Assembly: GCA_017610385.1 (NCBI GenBank)
Contig: JAFCCC010000001.1
Coordinates: 62,001 to 126,000 of the forward strand
Direction: 5' to 3'
DNA from: Candidatus Nanohalarchaeota archaeon
GTDB lineage: Archaea > Nanohalarchaeota > Nanosalinia > Nanosalinales > JAFCCC01
DNA: 64,000 nt
Under the pieces are notes generated by a model, which saw only the letters and a program-made list of their open reading frames with translations, did not search any database and was not told the DNA's origin. Both the position numbers and the translations under genes were made by a program. Shown here one piece after another: positions 14,973 to 23,917 of this stretch (its first letter is position 1; each line of letters opens with the position of its first letter).

Positions 14973-17597
14973 ATGGATGATTCTATAAACTTTCAGAAAA
15001 TTGAACGTAAATGGCAGAAAAGATGGAAAGAAAGTAAGATTTTTCAGGTAAAAGAAAACTCAAAGAAAAAAAAGTTCTACAATTTAGAAATGTTGCCGTA
15101 CACTAGCGGATTAGGCTTGCATATGGGCCATGTAAGAAATTATTCGATTGGGGATTCTTTCGCACGTTTTAAAAGAATGAATGGTTTTAATGTTCTTTAT
15201 CCTATGGGTTTTGACGCTTTTGGACTTCCTGCAGAGAATGCAGCTATAAAGAACAATATTCATCCAAAAAAGTATACAGACAAAGCAATTACACTATACA
15301 AAAATGCAATGGAAAGAATAGGTTTGAGTTATGATTGGAGTCGAGAACTTGCAACTTGTAATCCAGATTATTATAAATGGAATCAATATTTCTTTTTGAA
15401 ATTTTTGGAAAATGGATTAATTTACAGAAAAAAAGCGCCGGTGAACTGGTGTCCGAAGTGCAATACGGTTTTGGCAAACGAACAAGTCATAAACGGTAAA
15501 TGCTGGAGACATGAAGACACAGAGGTCAAAACGAAATATCTAGAACAATGGTTTATTAGAACCACAAAATATACAGAAGAATTATTAGAATATATTGATA
15601 AACTAGATTGGCCTGAAAAAATAAAGTCCATGCAGAAAAATTGGATTGGAAAAAGCGAGGGAACAGAAATATTATTTGAAATTAATCAGAAAAAGTGGCC
15701 TGTTTTTACAACGCGGCCAGATACGATTTATGGAGTAACCTTTATGGTTATTTCTGCTCAGCATCAAAAATTAGATGAATTAGTTACAAAAAAGCAGAAA
15801 AAGAATGTTGAAAAATTCCTGAAAAAAATAAGGGCGACAACTGAAAAAGATGCAGATATTCTAGAAAAAGAAGGTGTTTTTACAGGAAGTTATGCTATTA
15901 ATCCAATCAATAAAGAAAAAATTCCAGTTTATGCTGGTAATTTTGTTTTGGCAGAATATGGCTCTGGAATGGTCATGGCAGTTCCAGCGCACGATCAAAG
16001 AGATTTTGAATTCGCAAAAAAGTATAAAATACCGATTAGAACTGTAATTAAACCAAAAAAAAGTGATGCGAATGCTCAAAAATTGAAGAAAGCATACACC
16101 CAAAATGGGCGTTTAGTTAATTCTGAAAAATTTGACGGTTTAGAAAATTCAAAGGCCATTAAAGAGATTTCAAAATATTTAGAGAGAAAAAAGCTCGGAA
16201 AAAGAATTGTGCAATATAAATTAAGAGATTGGTTGATATCTAGACAAAGATATTGGGGAACACCAATACCGATAATCTGGTGCGGACACTGTGGTTTTGT
16301 GCCAAGTCCCGAGGAAGATCTACCAATTCTACTTCCAAAAAATGTAAAATTCGGTGAAAAAAATCCGTTAGAAACCAATGCTAATTTTATCAAAACAACC
16401 TGTCCAAAATGTGGTCGGCCTGCTAGAAGAGAAACAGATACAATGGATACCTTTTTTGACAGCTCTTGGTATTATTTGAGGTATTGCGATCCTAAAAACA
16501 ACAAAGAACCATTTAGTACAGAAAAAATAAATCATTGGATGCCCGTAGATCGTTATATTGGAGGAGCGGAACATGCTGTACTTCATTTACTATATGCAAG
16601 ATTTTTTACAAAAGCATTACGAGATTTAGGATATTTGAAATTTGATGAACCTTTTACTAGTTTGTTTAATCAAGGAATTGTACACAAAAACGGTTTGAGA
16701 ATGAGTAAAAGTAAGGGGAATGTGGTCACGCAGGAAGAAATAGAAAAAAAATATGGTATAGACACAGGAAGAATTTATGTTTTATCTGTGGCGGCACCAG
16801 GAAAAGATATTGAATGGGATGATAAAGATATTGGTGGTTCTTTTAGATTTATTAATAAATCTATGGCACTCTTAGAACGGAGTAAAAACATAAAAATGGA
16901 AGAAAAAGTCGAATCAAAAACGAATTTAGTTATAAAACGCGTTACAGAAGAAATGGAATATTTTGGGATGAATAAAGCTATTCGAATACTTATGGAATAT
17001 GTAGATTATTTATATTCTATAGAAATAATACCAAAAAAGGCTCTAGAGAGTTTTTCACTATTACTAAATCCTTTCGCACCACACATTTCAGAAGAAATGT
17101 GGGAAAGATTAGGAAATAATACGTTTGCTTCAATTCAAAAATGGCCCAGGTTTGACGAAAAGAAAATTAATATGGATTATGAAATTGAAGAACAATATCT
17201 TCAGGATATTTTTTCTGATTTGAGAGATGTTTCTAAATTTGTGAAATCATTTAAAGAAATCAAAATAATTGTGGCTTCAGAATGGAAAAACACACTTTTT
17301 AAAAAAATAAGTGTGATTGGCAGAAAAAAAGAATTAATTTCAGAGTTAATGAAAACTGCTGGATTTAAAAAACAAAGTCGATTTACAATAGATTCTGCTC
17401 AAAAATACATGAAAAATCCTGGAAATATTCCAGAACGCTTGTTGGGTATGCAAAAAGAGTTTGAAATTCTGGTTCAGAATCAGAAAGATTTTGAAAAGGA
17501 ATTCAAAGCGAAAGTAAATGTGGTTCTTGAAGAAAATTCAAAAGACCAAAAAGCAAATAAAGCTGCACCAGGCAAACCTGCAATTATCTTGAAATGA
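14973..17597 (+). CDS. leuS: Leucyl-tRNA synthetase, bacterial type
   Basis: Class I LeuRS, 874 residues, charging tRNA-Leu. HMGH is at residues 50-53 and MSKSK near 577. The start region (LPYTSGLGLHMGHVRNYSIGD then MGFDAFGLPAENAA) follows the bacterial form; archaeal LeuRS normally carries a histidine and threonine variant (HVTGTP) at the GFDAFGLPAE place. Zinc-type CPKC and CGHC/CPKCGRP clusters and the editing domain (about residues 220-400, TTRPDTIYG) are present. The C-terminus ends in an odd KAAPGKPAIILK tail. A TATA-like TATATTAAAAG lies about 26 bases before the ATG, so the message may be leaderless. Confidence 0.93.
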   Translation: MDDSINFQKIERKWQKRWKESKIFQVKENSKKKKFYNLEMLPYTSGLGLHMGHVRNYSIGDSFARFKRMNGFNVLYPMGFDAFGLPAENAAIKNNIHPKKYTDKAITLYKNAMERIGLSYDWSRELATCNPDYYKWNQYFFLKFLENGLIYRKKAPVNWCPKCNTVLANEQVINGKCWRHEDTEVKTKYLEQWFIRTTKYTEELLEYIDKLDWPEKIKSMQKNWIGKSEGTEILFEINQKKWPVFTTRPDTIYGVTFMVISAQHQKLDELVTKKQKKNVEKFLKKIRATTEKDADILEKEGVFTGSYAINPINKEKIPVYAGNFVLAEYGSGMVMAVPAHDQRDFEFAKKYKIPIRTVIKPKKSDANAQKLKKAYTQNGRLVNSEKFDGLENSKAIKEISKYLERKKLGKRIVQYKLRDWLISRQRYWGTPIPIIWCGHCGFVPSPEEDLPILLPKNVKFGEKNPLETNANFIKTTCPKCGRPARRETDTMDTFFDSSWYYLRYCDPKNNKEPFSTEKINHWMPVDRYIGGAEHAVLHLLYARFFTKALRDLGYLKFDEPFTSLFNQGIVHKNGLRMSKSKGNVVTQEEIEKKYGIDTGRIYVLSVAAPGKDIEWDDKDIGGSFRFINKSMALLERSKNIKMEEKVESKTNLVIKRVTEEMEYFGMNKAIRILMEYVDYLYSIEIIPKKALESFSLLLNPFAPHISEEMWERLGNNTFASIQKWPRFDEKKINMDYEIEEQYLQDIFSDLRDVSKFVKSFKEIKIIVASEWKNTLFKKISVIGRKKELISELMKTAGFKKQSRFTIDSAQKYMKNPGNIPERLLGMQKEFEILVQNQKDFEKEFKAKVNVVLEENSKDQKANKAAPGKPAIILK

Positions 17598-17867
17598 TCA
17601 ATATTCCTCTAAACTTTTTCTTAGAACTGGATTTAAAGTGACGCGGGGTTTAATATGCGTTCTTTCTATTATTTGTTCTATATCTCCCAGTCTCTGATCT
17701 AATTGATCTAATTTATTTTGTAGTTCCGCTATACCCACCCAAATCTGTGCTATAGTTGGATTTTTACAATAGTAATATGCATTTTGATGCATTTTAACGC
17801 GTTTTAAAATTTTATTCAGTTTAAATTCTATATCAGAACTTAATTTATTTCGCCAATCAGTCAACAT
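17598..17867 (-). CDS. Small coiled-coil protein, unknown
   Basis: A protein of 89 residues, basic at the start, with a short leucine/isoleucine heptad segment (IAELQNKLDQLDQRLGDIEQIIE) that should form a coiled coil, and a proline-bearing tail. Convergent with leuS with no gap. No family recognised. It is plausible as a real gene because it has an ATG, a TATA-like region upstream and no overlap with other genes. Confidence 0.5.
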   Translation of the reverse strand: MLTDWRNKLSSDIEFKLNKILKRVKMHQNAYYYCKNPTIAQIWVGIAELQNKLDQLDQRLGDIEQIIERTHIKPRVTLNPVLRKSLEEY

Positions 17868-17921
17868 ATTTTAAAAATAGACTCAAATTTTTAAATAGTA
17901 TGCTTCTATAAAAAGAATAAG

Positions 17922-18563
17922 ATGAAAAAAGGAGATGTAATTGAAATAGAGTATGTTGGAAAAATCAAAGAAACTGGAAAGGTTTTTGATTTAACTTCAG
18001 AAGATGTGGCAAAAGAAAATGGGGTTTATATTTCACAAGGAGAATATGGTCCAAGAAAGATTGTTCTTGGTGCAGATTACATTCTAAAAGGATTAGATGA
18101 AAAGTTAAAAAAAATGAATGTCGGAGAAAAAAAAGAAATTGAACTTTCACCAGATTTAGCTTTTGGGAAGCGAAATCCAAACTTAGTAAAATTAGTTTCT
18201 GAAAAAAGATTTAAATCAGACGGCGTAAAAGCGGAAATTGGTACCCTCGTTTCCTTAGGTACCTCTATTGGAAAAGTCATTAGTAAGGGTGCGGGAAGAG
18301 TTAAAGTGGATTTAAATCACCCGTTAGCAGGAAAAAAACTTGTTTACACAATTAAAATTAACAAGCAAATTACAGAAAATGAAGAAAAACTTTCTACAAT
18401 CTTAAAGCATCGATTAGGAGTAAATACGAAAAATTTCGCGTTAGATTTAGAAAAAAAGACATTAGAGATAAAGGTGAAGGACATTACAGATGTAATGCAA
18501 AAGAAAATCGTTTCTGACATTAAGTTGTGCTTCTCTGACATTGAGAAGGTTAATTTTAAATAA
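17922..18563 (+). CDS. FKBP-type peptidyl-prolyl isomerase (SlyD-like)
   Basis: A long-form archaeal FKBP, 213 residues. The FKBP core (KKGDVIEIEYVGKIKETGKVFD at the start, LGADYILKGLDEKL near residue 47) is interrupted by an insert-in-flap chaperone domain (about residues 80-130), then DLNHPLAGKKLVYTIKI. A C-terminal domain of about 70 residues follows. It helps fold proteins in the cytoplasm. It lies alone 79 bases before the ftsZ start. Confidence 0.9.
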   Translation: MKKGDVIEIEYVGKIKETGKVFDLTSEDVAKENGVYISQGEYGPRKIVLGADYILKGLDEKLKKMNVGEKKEIELSPDLAFGKRNPNLVKLVSEKRFKSDGVKAEIGTLVSLGTSIGKVISKGAGRVKVDLNHPLAGKKLVYTIKINKQITENEEKLSTILKHRLGVNTKNFALDLEKKTLEIKVKDITDVMQKKIVSDIKLCFSDIEKVNFK

Positions 18564-18642
18564 CTACTACTTAGAAACGCAAAATAACATATTTATTTAA
18601 AAATTCCTGATAATGTATGTTTCACAGGGTTGGGAGATATAT

Positions 18643-19740
18643 ATGAATAACATAAATGATTCGGATATTATGAATATTTCTAGATCACAAACTGATCATA
18701 GTATTGATGAAGATTTAAAAAAGATTCTTGAAGAACGACAGGCTCAAATTGTTGTTGTTGGTACTGGTGGAGCAGGAAATAACACTGTTACAAGATTAAC
18801 TACTGTTGGGATCATAGGAGCAGAAACAGTTGCAATTAATACTGACGCTCAAGATTTACTTTATGCTGACGCAGATAAAAAAATTTTAATAGGCAAAGAT
18901 TTGACTAATGGATTAGGTGCTGGTGCAGATCCAAATGTAGGACAAGAATCTGCAAGAGAAAGCAAAGATCAAATTAAAAAAGCGCTTCATGGCGCAGATA
19001 TGGTATTTATTACGTGTGGTCTTGGTGGAGGAACTGGAACAGGAAGTGCGCCAATTATTGCAGAAGTTGCTAAAAAAATGGGTGCATTAACAGTTGGAAT
19101 TGTGACTCTTCCTTTTAGAATGGAAGGAATGCAAAGATCTGAAAACGCGAGAAGAGGATTAGAACAAATGGAAGCGGGGGTTGACACACTAATTGTTATT
19201 CCTAATGATAAATTATTAGAAATCGTACCTGATGTTTCTTTAAATACTGCATTTAAAATTGCAGATGAAATTTTGGTTAATGCAGTAAAAGGCGTAACAG
19301 AACTAGTTACAAAACCAGGATTGATTAATTTGGATTTTGCAGATATAAGAGCAGTCATGGGCCAAGGAGGAATAGCGATGATTGGAATGGGACAATCAGA
19401 TACAGAGAATAGAGCAAGAGAGGCTGTTGGTAAAGCATTAACAAATCCTTTATTAGATGTCGAAATAAACGGCGGAAATGGTGCTTTAATTAATGTTTCT
19501 GGTGGAACGGATATGACTTTAAAAGAAGCGCAAGAAGTCGTAACAGCTGTTTCTGAAAAATTAGATCCTTCTGCGAAAGTAATCTGGGGAGCACAAGTTC
19601 AAAAGGATTTGGAAAACACTTTAAGAGCCATGATTATTGTAACTGGAGTTCAATCACCACAAATATTTGGACCAGATCAATCCTTTAAAGTGGAATATAC
19701 AAAAGAAATTGAAAAAGAACTTGGAATTGAATTTGTATAG
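18643..19740 (+). CDS. ftsZ: Cell division GTPase FtsZ
   Basis: Tubulin-like FtsZ, 365 residues from the chosen start. It carries the N-terminal VVVGTGGAGNN, the tubulin signature GGGTGTGSAP, and the T7 synergy loop NLDFADIRAVM; it polymerises with GTP to form the division ring. The frame is open to an ATG at 18613, but TATA-like TATTTATTTAAAAA at about 18590 and a GGGAGAT purine block before 18643 favour the second ATG. It ends in GIEFV with TAG, which shows TAG is a normal stop here. Confidence 0.95.
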   Translation: MNNINDSDIMNISRSQTDHSIDEDLKKILEERQAQIVVVGTGGAGNNTVTRLTTVGIIGAETVAINTDAQDLLYADADKKILIGKDLTNGLGAGADPNVGQESARESKDQIKKALHGADMVFITCGLGGGTGTGSAPIIAEVAKKMGALTVGIVTLPFRMEGMQRSENARRGLEQMEAGVDTLIVIPNDKLLEIVPDVSLNTAFKIADEILVNAVKGVTELVTKPGLINLDFADIRAVMGQGGIAMIGMGQSDTENRAREAVGKALTNPLLDVEINGGNGALINVSGGTDMTLKEAQEVVTAVSEKLDPSAKVIWGAQVQKDLENTLRAMIIVTGVQSPQIFGPDQSFKVEYTKEIEKELGIEFV

Positions 19741-19805
19741 GCATCATTTGTAACAAACAAGTTCTCTAAGACACAGAAATTCATCACAGCAAAGGTACAT
19801 TGGTT

Positions 19806-21149
19806 CTAATTAAAATCAAAAGAATTTAAAACATTTTTTAACTCTAAAAATCGCTTTTCAATAAGCTTTTCCTTTTCAGAATTTCTCTTTTTTAGTTGTT
19901 CTACTTCCTGAAATTCTGTTTCAATATTGCTTTTGATTTGTTCAATCTCTTTTTCTAGGGCGGTTTGTTTTTCTCTGTGCGAAGTAATCTTTGATTTCTC
20001 TAATTCAACAAATTCAGATTGAATATTCTTGTATTTTAAAATTAATTTTTCAAAAAGATTTTGATTTAATATTTCGTTTAATTTTCTGGTAATTTTTCCT
20101 TTGTTTTTTAATTCAATTTTATTTTCTAAAATACTATCCCTAAACCTATTCAAAATTAGATTTAAAGAAATAATATTGTCCTTTTCTGTTAAAACACCCA
20201 GGGGATCCTCAAGAAATTTGTTTGTCAATAATATTTTGTCTTTTGTTATTTTTCCGGATTTTTGAGAAAAATAAATAAATTTCTTTAATGGGTGTTCTAT
20301 AGATGACACTTGTGCATGAATTTTGCTTTTAGTAAGTAAAAGATCTTGATATAGTTTTTTATGCAATTCTCTGTTTTTAAGATACTCTGAATTTTCTCTT
20401 AGAAGGTTAATTTGTTTTTCCAGATCCTTTTCCTTAGTTCTTTGATTTTTCAGTTTAGTACTGAATCTAATGATCTCTTTTTTATTATTGCTTATATTTT
20501 CTTTTTCTAATTTTATTTTAGATGAGAAATCCTGTGCAGAGTTTATTTGTGCGGTCTGCGTATTTTGTTCCCAAACAGACACACTAAACTCACGTATTTT
20601 AGAACTTAGTTCTTTGAATGAATCTAAAGTGTTTTTGCTCTCTGGGATTAAAAGATTCCTGAAAAACAGGAAATCGCGCATGGATTTTTTGTTAAAGTCG
20701 ATTAATAGGTGATTTACTCGTTCATTATACTCTACAATGGAATTAGTATCAGAAAGTGATTTTCTTAGCTGTTTCAATAAATTCTGGCCTTTCTCTGTGA
20801 AATTTTTTCTATGAATCTTTAGTAAATTCAAATGAGCTTTATCGCTTTTTGTTAGTGTGCTTCCAAAATTCCTTTTAAAGTTTGCTTTGTTTAATTTTTT
20901 TAGATAATCTTCAAATAACTGCGCGTTTTTTTGTATTTCATTGTATTTGATATGTGAGGTGATTTTAAATTCTCTTACTTGTTTTTGACGTGTCTCTTTT
21001 AAAAAAGAATCAATATGCTCTAAATCAAAATCTTTTAGAGACGCTTTATTTCTTGCGGTTATCTTAGGAGTTTTTTCAGTTTCTTTTCTTATTATTTTGC
21101 TACTTTTTGTGTTTCCAAATATTTTTCCAAGTTTTGAGAACAAATTCAT
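19806..21149 (-). CDS. Long coiled-coil protein, unknown
   Basis: A protein of 447 residues dominated by heptad-rich alpha-helix, especially about residues 210-260 (LEKENISNNKKEIIRFS, TKEKDLEKQINLLRE) and 375-440. Very rich in lysine, glutamate and asparagine, with no membrane helix and a basic N-terminus (MNLFSKLGKIFGNTKSSK) that might bind a membrane or DNA. It lies convergent with ftsZ, and similar coiled-coil genes beside division genes may have structural roles, but this is speculation. No known family recognised. Confidence 0.65.
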   Translation of the reverse strand: MNLFSKLGKIFGNTKSSKIIRKETEKTPKITARNKASLKDFDLEHIDSFLKETRQKQVREFKITSHIKYNEIQKNAQLFEDYLKKLNKANFKRNFGSTLTKSDKAHLNLLKIHRKNFTEKGQNLLKQLRKSLSDTNSIVEYNERVNHLLIDFNKKSMRDFLFFRNLLIPESKNTLDSFKELSSKIREFSVSVWEQNTQTAQINSAQDFSSKIKLEKENISNNKKEIIRFSTKLKNQRTKEKDLEKQINLLRENSEYLKNRELHKKLYQDLLLTKSKIHAQVSSIEHPLKKFIYFSQKSGKITKDKILLTNKFLEDPLGVLTEKDNIISLNLILNRFRDSILENKIELKNKGKITRKLNEILNQNLFEKLILKYKNIQSEFVELEKSKITSHREKQTALEKEIEQIKSNIETEFQEVEQLKKRNSEKEKLIEKRFLELKNVLNSFDFN

Positions 21150-21210
21150 TTTAGATTAATTATTGATTTTTATTCTATAAATGCATGGTGGCAGCGAGTT
21201 TTCGAGAATA

Positions 21211-21336
21211 AATTTATAAAGGTTGTTGTAAAAACCTAATTAAACTCGCTTAACTGCTTTGGCAGGAGAGATAAAAAATGAAGTTCGGAATGCGAACTTA
21301 AACTTGAATTAATTCTTTCTTGTCTTTGGTGAAAAA
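21211..21336 (+). promoter_or_regulatory. Promoter and structured leader of the secE-nusG-ribosomal protein operon
   Basis: TATA-like AATTTATAAA at 21211-21220 predicts a start near 21243, leaving a leader of roughly 95 bases. It holds CTGC-TTTG-GCAG (21254-21265) and a perfect 7-bp hairpin AAGTTCG/CGAACTT with loop GAATG (21281-21299). A GGAGAG block precedes a 7-codon frame (MKFGMRT) spanning that hairpin. Ribosomal protein operons are often autoregulated through such leaders; which protein would bind is unknown. Confidence 0.45.
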
Positions 21337-21507
21337 ATGAGTTTTAAGAAAAAAATTAAAAATTATATTCGGGTATTAAAAATAACAAAAAAGCCCAATA
21401 AAAAGGAGTTTTGGGGAAGTGCTAAAATTACGGCCCTTGGAATCGCAATAATTGGCTTCATAGGTTTTTTAATTTACATAATAGCAACTATGATACAAAA
21501 CATTTAG
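21337..21507 (+). CDS. secE: Preprotein translocase subunit SecE/Sec61-gamma
   Basis: A protein of 56 residues: basic amphipathic start (MSFKKKIKNYIRVLKITKK), the conserved PNKKEFWGSAKIT segment, then one membrane helix (about residues 33-53). This is the usual size and layout of archaeal SecE, the clamp of the SecYEG channel. GGTGA precedes the ATG. First gene of the operon, 10 bases before nusG, the classic archaeal order. Confidence 0.9.
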   Translation: MSFKKKIKNYIRVLKITKKPNKKEFWGSAKITALGIAIIGFIGFLIYIIATMIQNI

Positions 21508-21517
21508 AAGGGAAAAA

Positions 21518-21949
21518 ATGATCTTAACTGTAAGGACAACAAGAGGTAGAGAGAAAACTGTCGTAGATTCTCTTGAAGCACGAATGAGTCAAGAGAATAT
21601 TGAAGTTCAGTCAATATTTTACCCACAAGAGTTAAAGGGTTATATTTTTGTTGAAGGGGACGAGAGTGCGGTCGAACAATTGGTTCGTAATTTAAGGCAC
21701 GTTCGAGGTGTAATAAAAAAGCCTGTTCCAATGGAAGAACTTGAGAAGTTCTTGTCAGAAAAACCCAAGGAAATCGAATTAGAAAAAGGGGATGTTGTTG
21801 AAGTCATTGGAGGACCATTTAAAGATGAATTAGCTAAAGTAGACCGTATTGATAAGGTTAATAGAGAAGCAACAATTGAACTGTTAGATTCGCCAGTACC
21901 AATCCCATTAACAATTGATGTAGAACAATTAAGAAAAAAGAGAGATTAA
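21518..21949 (+). CDS. nusG: Transcription elongation factor Spt5/NusG
   Basis: Archaeal Spt5, 143 residues: NGN domain (about residues 1-85), which binds the RNA polymerase clamp, and a KOW domain (about 90-125, KGDVVEVIGGPFKDELAKV). It increases elongation processivity together with Spt4 and may couple to the ribosome. It sits between secE and rpl11, one base from the L11 ATG. Confidence 0.95.
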   Translation: MILTVRTTRGREKTVVDSLEARMSQENIEVQSIFYPQELKGYIFVEGDESAVEQLVRNLRHVRGVIKKPVPMEELEKFLSEKPKEIELEKGDVVEVIGGPFKDELAKVDRIDKVNREATIELLDSPVPIPLTIDVEQLRKKRD

Positions 21950-21950
21950 A

Positions 21951-22433
21951 ATGGCAAAAAATATGATTTCAGCATTAGTAGAAGGCGGAAAAGCCTCTGC
22001 AGGGGCTCCTTTAGGTCCTGCTTTAGGCCCCTTAGGAGTAAATATTGGTAAGGTTGTATCTAAGATTAATGAAAAAACTGCGGCGTTCGCTGGAATGAAA
22101 GTACCTGTAACTGTGGTTGTAGAACTGCGCGATAAATCTTTTGAGATTGAGGTGGGTTCACCGCCAATTTCCGCATTATTAAAAAAACAAATTTCATTAG
22201 AAAAAGGATCTGGGCAAGCAGGAAAAGAAATTGTAAAAGATGCGGCTTTAGATGATATTATTGCAGTAGCAAAAATGAAAATGGATGGCTTATTTTCAAA
22301 GACATTAAAATCAGCAACAAAAGAGGTTTTAGGAAGCTGTCTAACAATGGGTATCTCAATTGAAGGAAAAGATCCGCGAGAGATTCAAAAAGCAATAACA
22401 GAAGGAGAATTTGATTCAAAATTAGAGGAATAA
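21951..22433 (+). CDS. rpl11: Ribosomal protein L11
   Basis: Large-subunit protein uL11, 160 residues. The N-terminal GKASAGAPLGPALGPLGVNIG motif is plain, and the C-terminal RNA-binding domain (about residues 70-140) binds the GTPase-associated 23S rRNA. Start follows the preceding stop as TAAAATG, a spacing repeated for L1 and L10. Confidence 0.96.
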   Translation: MAKNMISALVEGGKASAGAPLGPALGPLGVNIGKVVSKINEKTAAFAGMKVPVTVVVELRDKSFEIEVGSPPISALLKKQISLEKGSGQAGKEIVKDAALDDIIAVAKMKMDGLFSKTLKSATKEVLGSCLTMGISIEGKDPREIQKAITEGEFDSKLEE

Positions 22434-22434
22434 A

Positions 22435-23055
22435 ATGAGTGTACTTGATACAATTAAAAAAGTGAAAGAACAATCAAAAAAAAGAAAATTCAATCAGTCA
22501 ATGGATATTGTAATTAATTTGAAAAATGTGGATTTGAAAAAACAAGAAAATAAATTTACAGCAGATTTTCAATTTCCTTATGCAGTTTCTAATAAAAGAA
22601 TAGGAGTTATAGGAGAAGTAATTACTAAAAAAGCAAAAGATGCTGATGAACTTATTAATAAAAGCAAATTACAGGAATTAATTAAAGATAAGAAAAAAGC
22701 AAAGGAGTTTTTCAATACATTGGATTTCTTAATTGCTGAGGCACCGCTAATGCCTACCATCGCTAAAGAATTCGGTATTATCTTGGGTCCAAGAAATATG
22801 ATGCCGAAACCACTGCCTATTCAAGAAGATCCATCAAATATGATTAATGCCTTAAAAAAGACAATTACTATTAAATTAAAAGATGCTGCGATCATTCAAT
22901 GCAAAATTGGACATGAAAAAATGGAGAATAATCAAATTAAAGAGAATGCTGAAACACTTCTTTCATTTATTCGAGGGAAATTACCAAAAGGAAATAACAA
23001 TATCAAAGATATTCGATTAAAATTAACAATGGGTGCGCCTATAAAGGTGAAATAA
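22435..23055 (+). CDS. rpl1: Ribosomal protein L1
   Basis: Large-subunit protein uL1 of the L1 stalk, 206 residues, slightly short for archaea. Domain I with the N-terminal helix and the split domain II (about residues 65-150, with LGPRNMMPKPLP) are recognisable; the end LTMGAPIKVK matches the family. In Methanococcus L1 represses its own operon by binding mRNA; the same may happen here but no site was proved. Confidence 0.93.
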   Translation: MSVLDTIKKVKEQSKKRKFNQSMDIVINLKNVDLKKQENKFTADFQFPYAVSNKRIGVIGEVITKKAKDADELINKSKLQELIKDKKKAKEFFNTLDFLIAEAPLMPTIAKEFGIILGPRNMMPKPLPIQEDPSNMINALKKTITIKLKDAAIIQCKIGHEKMENNQIKENAETLLSFIRGKLPKGNNNIKDIRLKLTMGAPIKVK

Positions 23056-23056
23056 A

Positions 23057-23914
23057 ATGGTTCTATCAAGACAAGGCAAAAAAGAAACAGTAAAGCAATT
23101 TCAAGAGCTAATAACGAATTCTAAAGTTGTTGGATTATTAAATATGGAAATGTTGCCTTGTAAACAATTACAAACAATTAAAAAAGAACTTAGGGGAACC
23201 GCGATCATTAAAATGAGTCGAAAAAGAATTATGAATTTGGCAATTGATGCGTCTAAACGAGGAGACTTGAAGGATCTTAATCTTAATAGCTTAAATCAAC
23301 CAGCATTATTGTTCTCAGATAAAGATTCTTTTAAGTTATTTGCAGAAATTAAGAAGAGAAAGATTCCTACTGGAGCAAAAGAAGGCGCGATCGTTCATAA
23401 AGACGTTTTTATAGAAGAAGGACCTACAGATTTACCACCTGGCCCAGCAATGTCTGAAATTCATAAAATAGGTTTAAAAACAAAAGTAGAGGGTGGCAAA
23501 ATTTCAATAATGGGCAGTAAAAAAGTTCTAAGTTCTGGTGATGAAATAACAAAAGATATTGCAAATGTTTTAAATAAATTAGGAATTGAGCCATTGGAAA
23601 TTGGTTTAGATTTAGTAAGCACTTGTGAAAATGGAAAATTATTCACAAGAGAAGTTTTAGATATTGATCAAGAACAATATATAACAGACCTTATCTCTTG
23701 CTCCCAGAAAGCATTTAATTTAAGTATAAACGCGGGAATACCTACAAAACAGACGATAGTTCCTATGATTCAAAATGCGTTCCAAAAAGCAAAGAATTTG
23801 GGTGTAAATGCAGAAATTATGGACTCTGGAATTGTGGGTGAATTAATAGCGAAAGCAGTAAGTGAAGCAAAATCTTTGGAATCACAAATAGACATAAAGA
23901 CCTTTGAAAAATAA
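23057..23914 (+). CDS. rpl10: Ribosomal protein L10 (P0), shortened
   Basis: Archaeal uL10/P0, 285 residues. It has the rRNA-binding domain (about residues 1-105) and the inserted domain with EGPTDLPPGPAMSE and VLSSGDEIT. Archaeal L10 proteins are usually around 330-340 residues and end with a long helix carrying L12 dimers plus an acidic tail. Here the C-terminal part stops at SLESQIDIKTFEK, so part of the spine and the acidic tail are missing. The usual rpl12 gene does not follow; the next gene is convergent thrC. Confidence 0.9.
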   Translation: MVLSRQGKKETVKQFQELITNSKVVGLLNMEMLPCKQLQTIKKELRGTAIIKMSRKRIMNLAIDASKRGDLKDLNLNSLNQPALLFSDKDSFKLFAEIKKRKIPTGAKEGAIVHKDVFIEEGPTDLPPGPAMSEIHKIGLKTKVEGGKISIMGSKKVLSSGDEITKDIANVLNKLGIEPLEIGLDLVSTCENGKLFTREVLDIDQEQYITDLISCSQKAFNLSINAGIPTKQTIVPMIQNAFQKAKNLGVNAEIMDSGIVGELIAKAVSEAKSLESQIDIKTFEK

Positions 23915-23917
23915 AGA

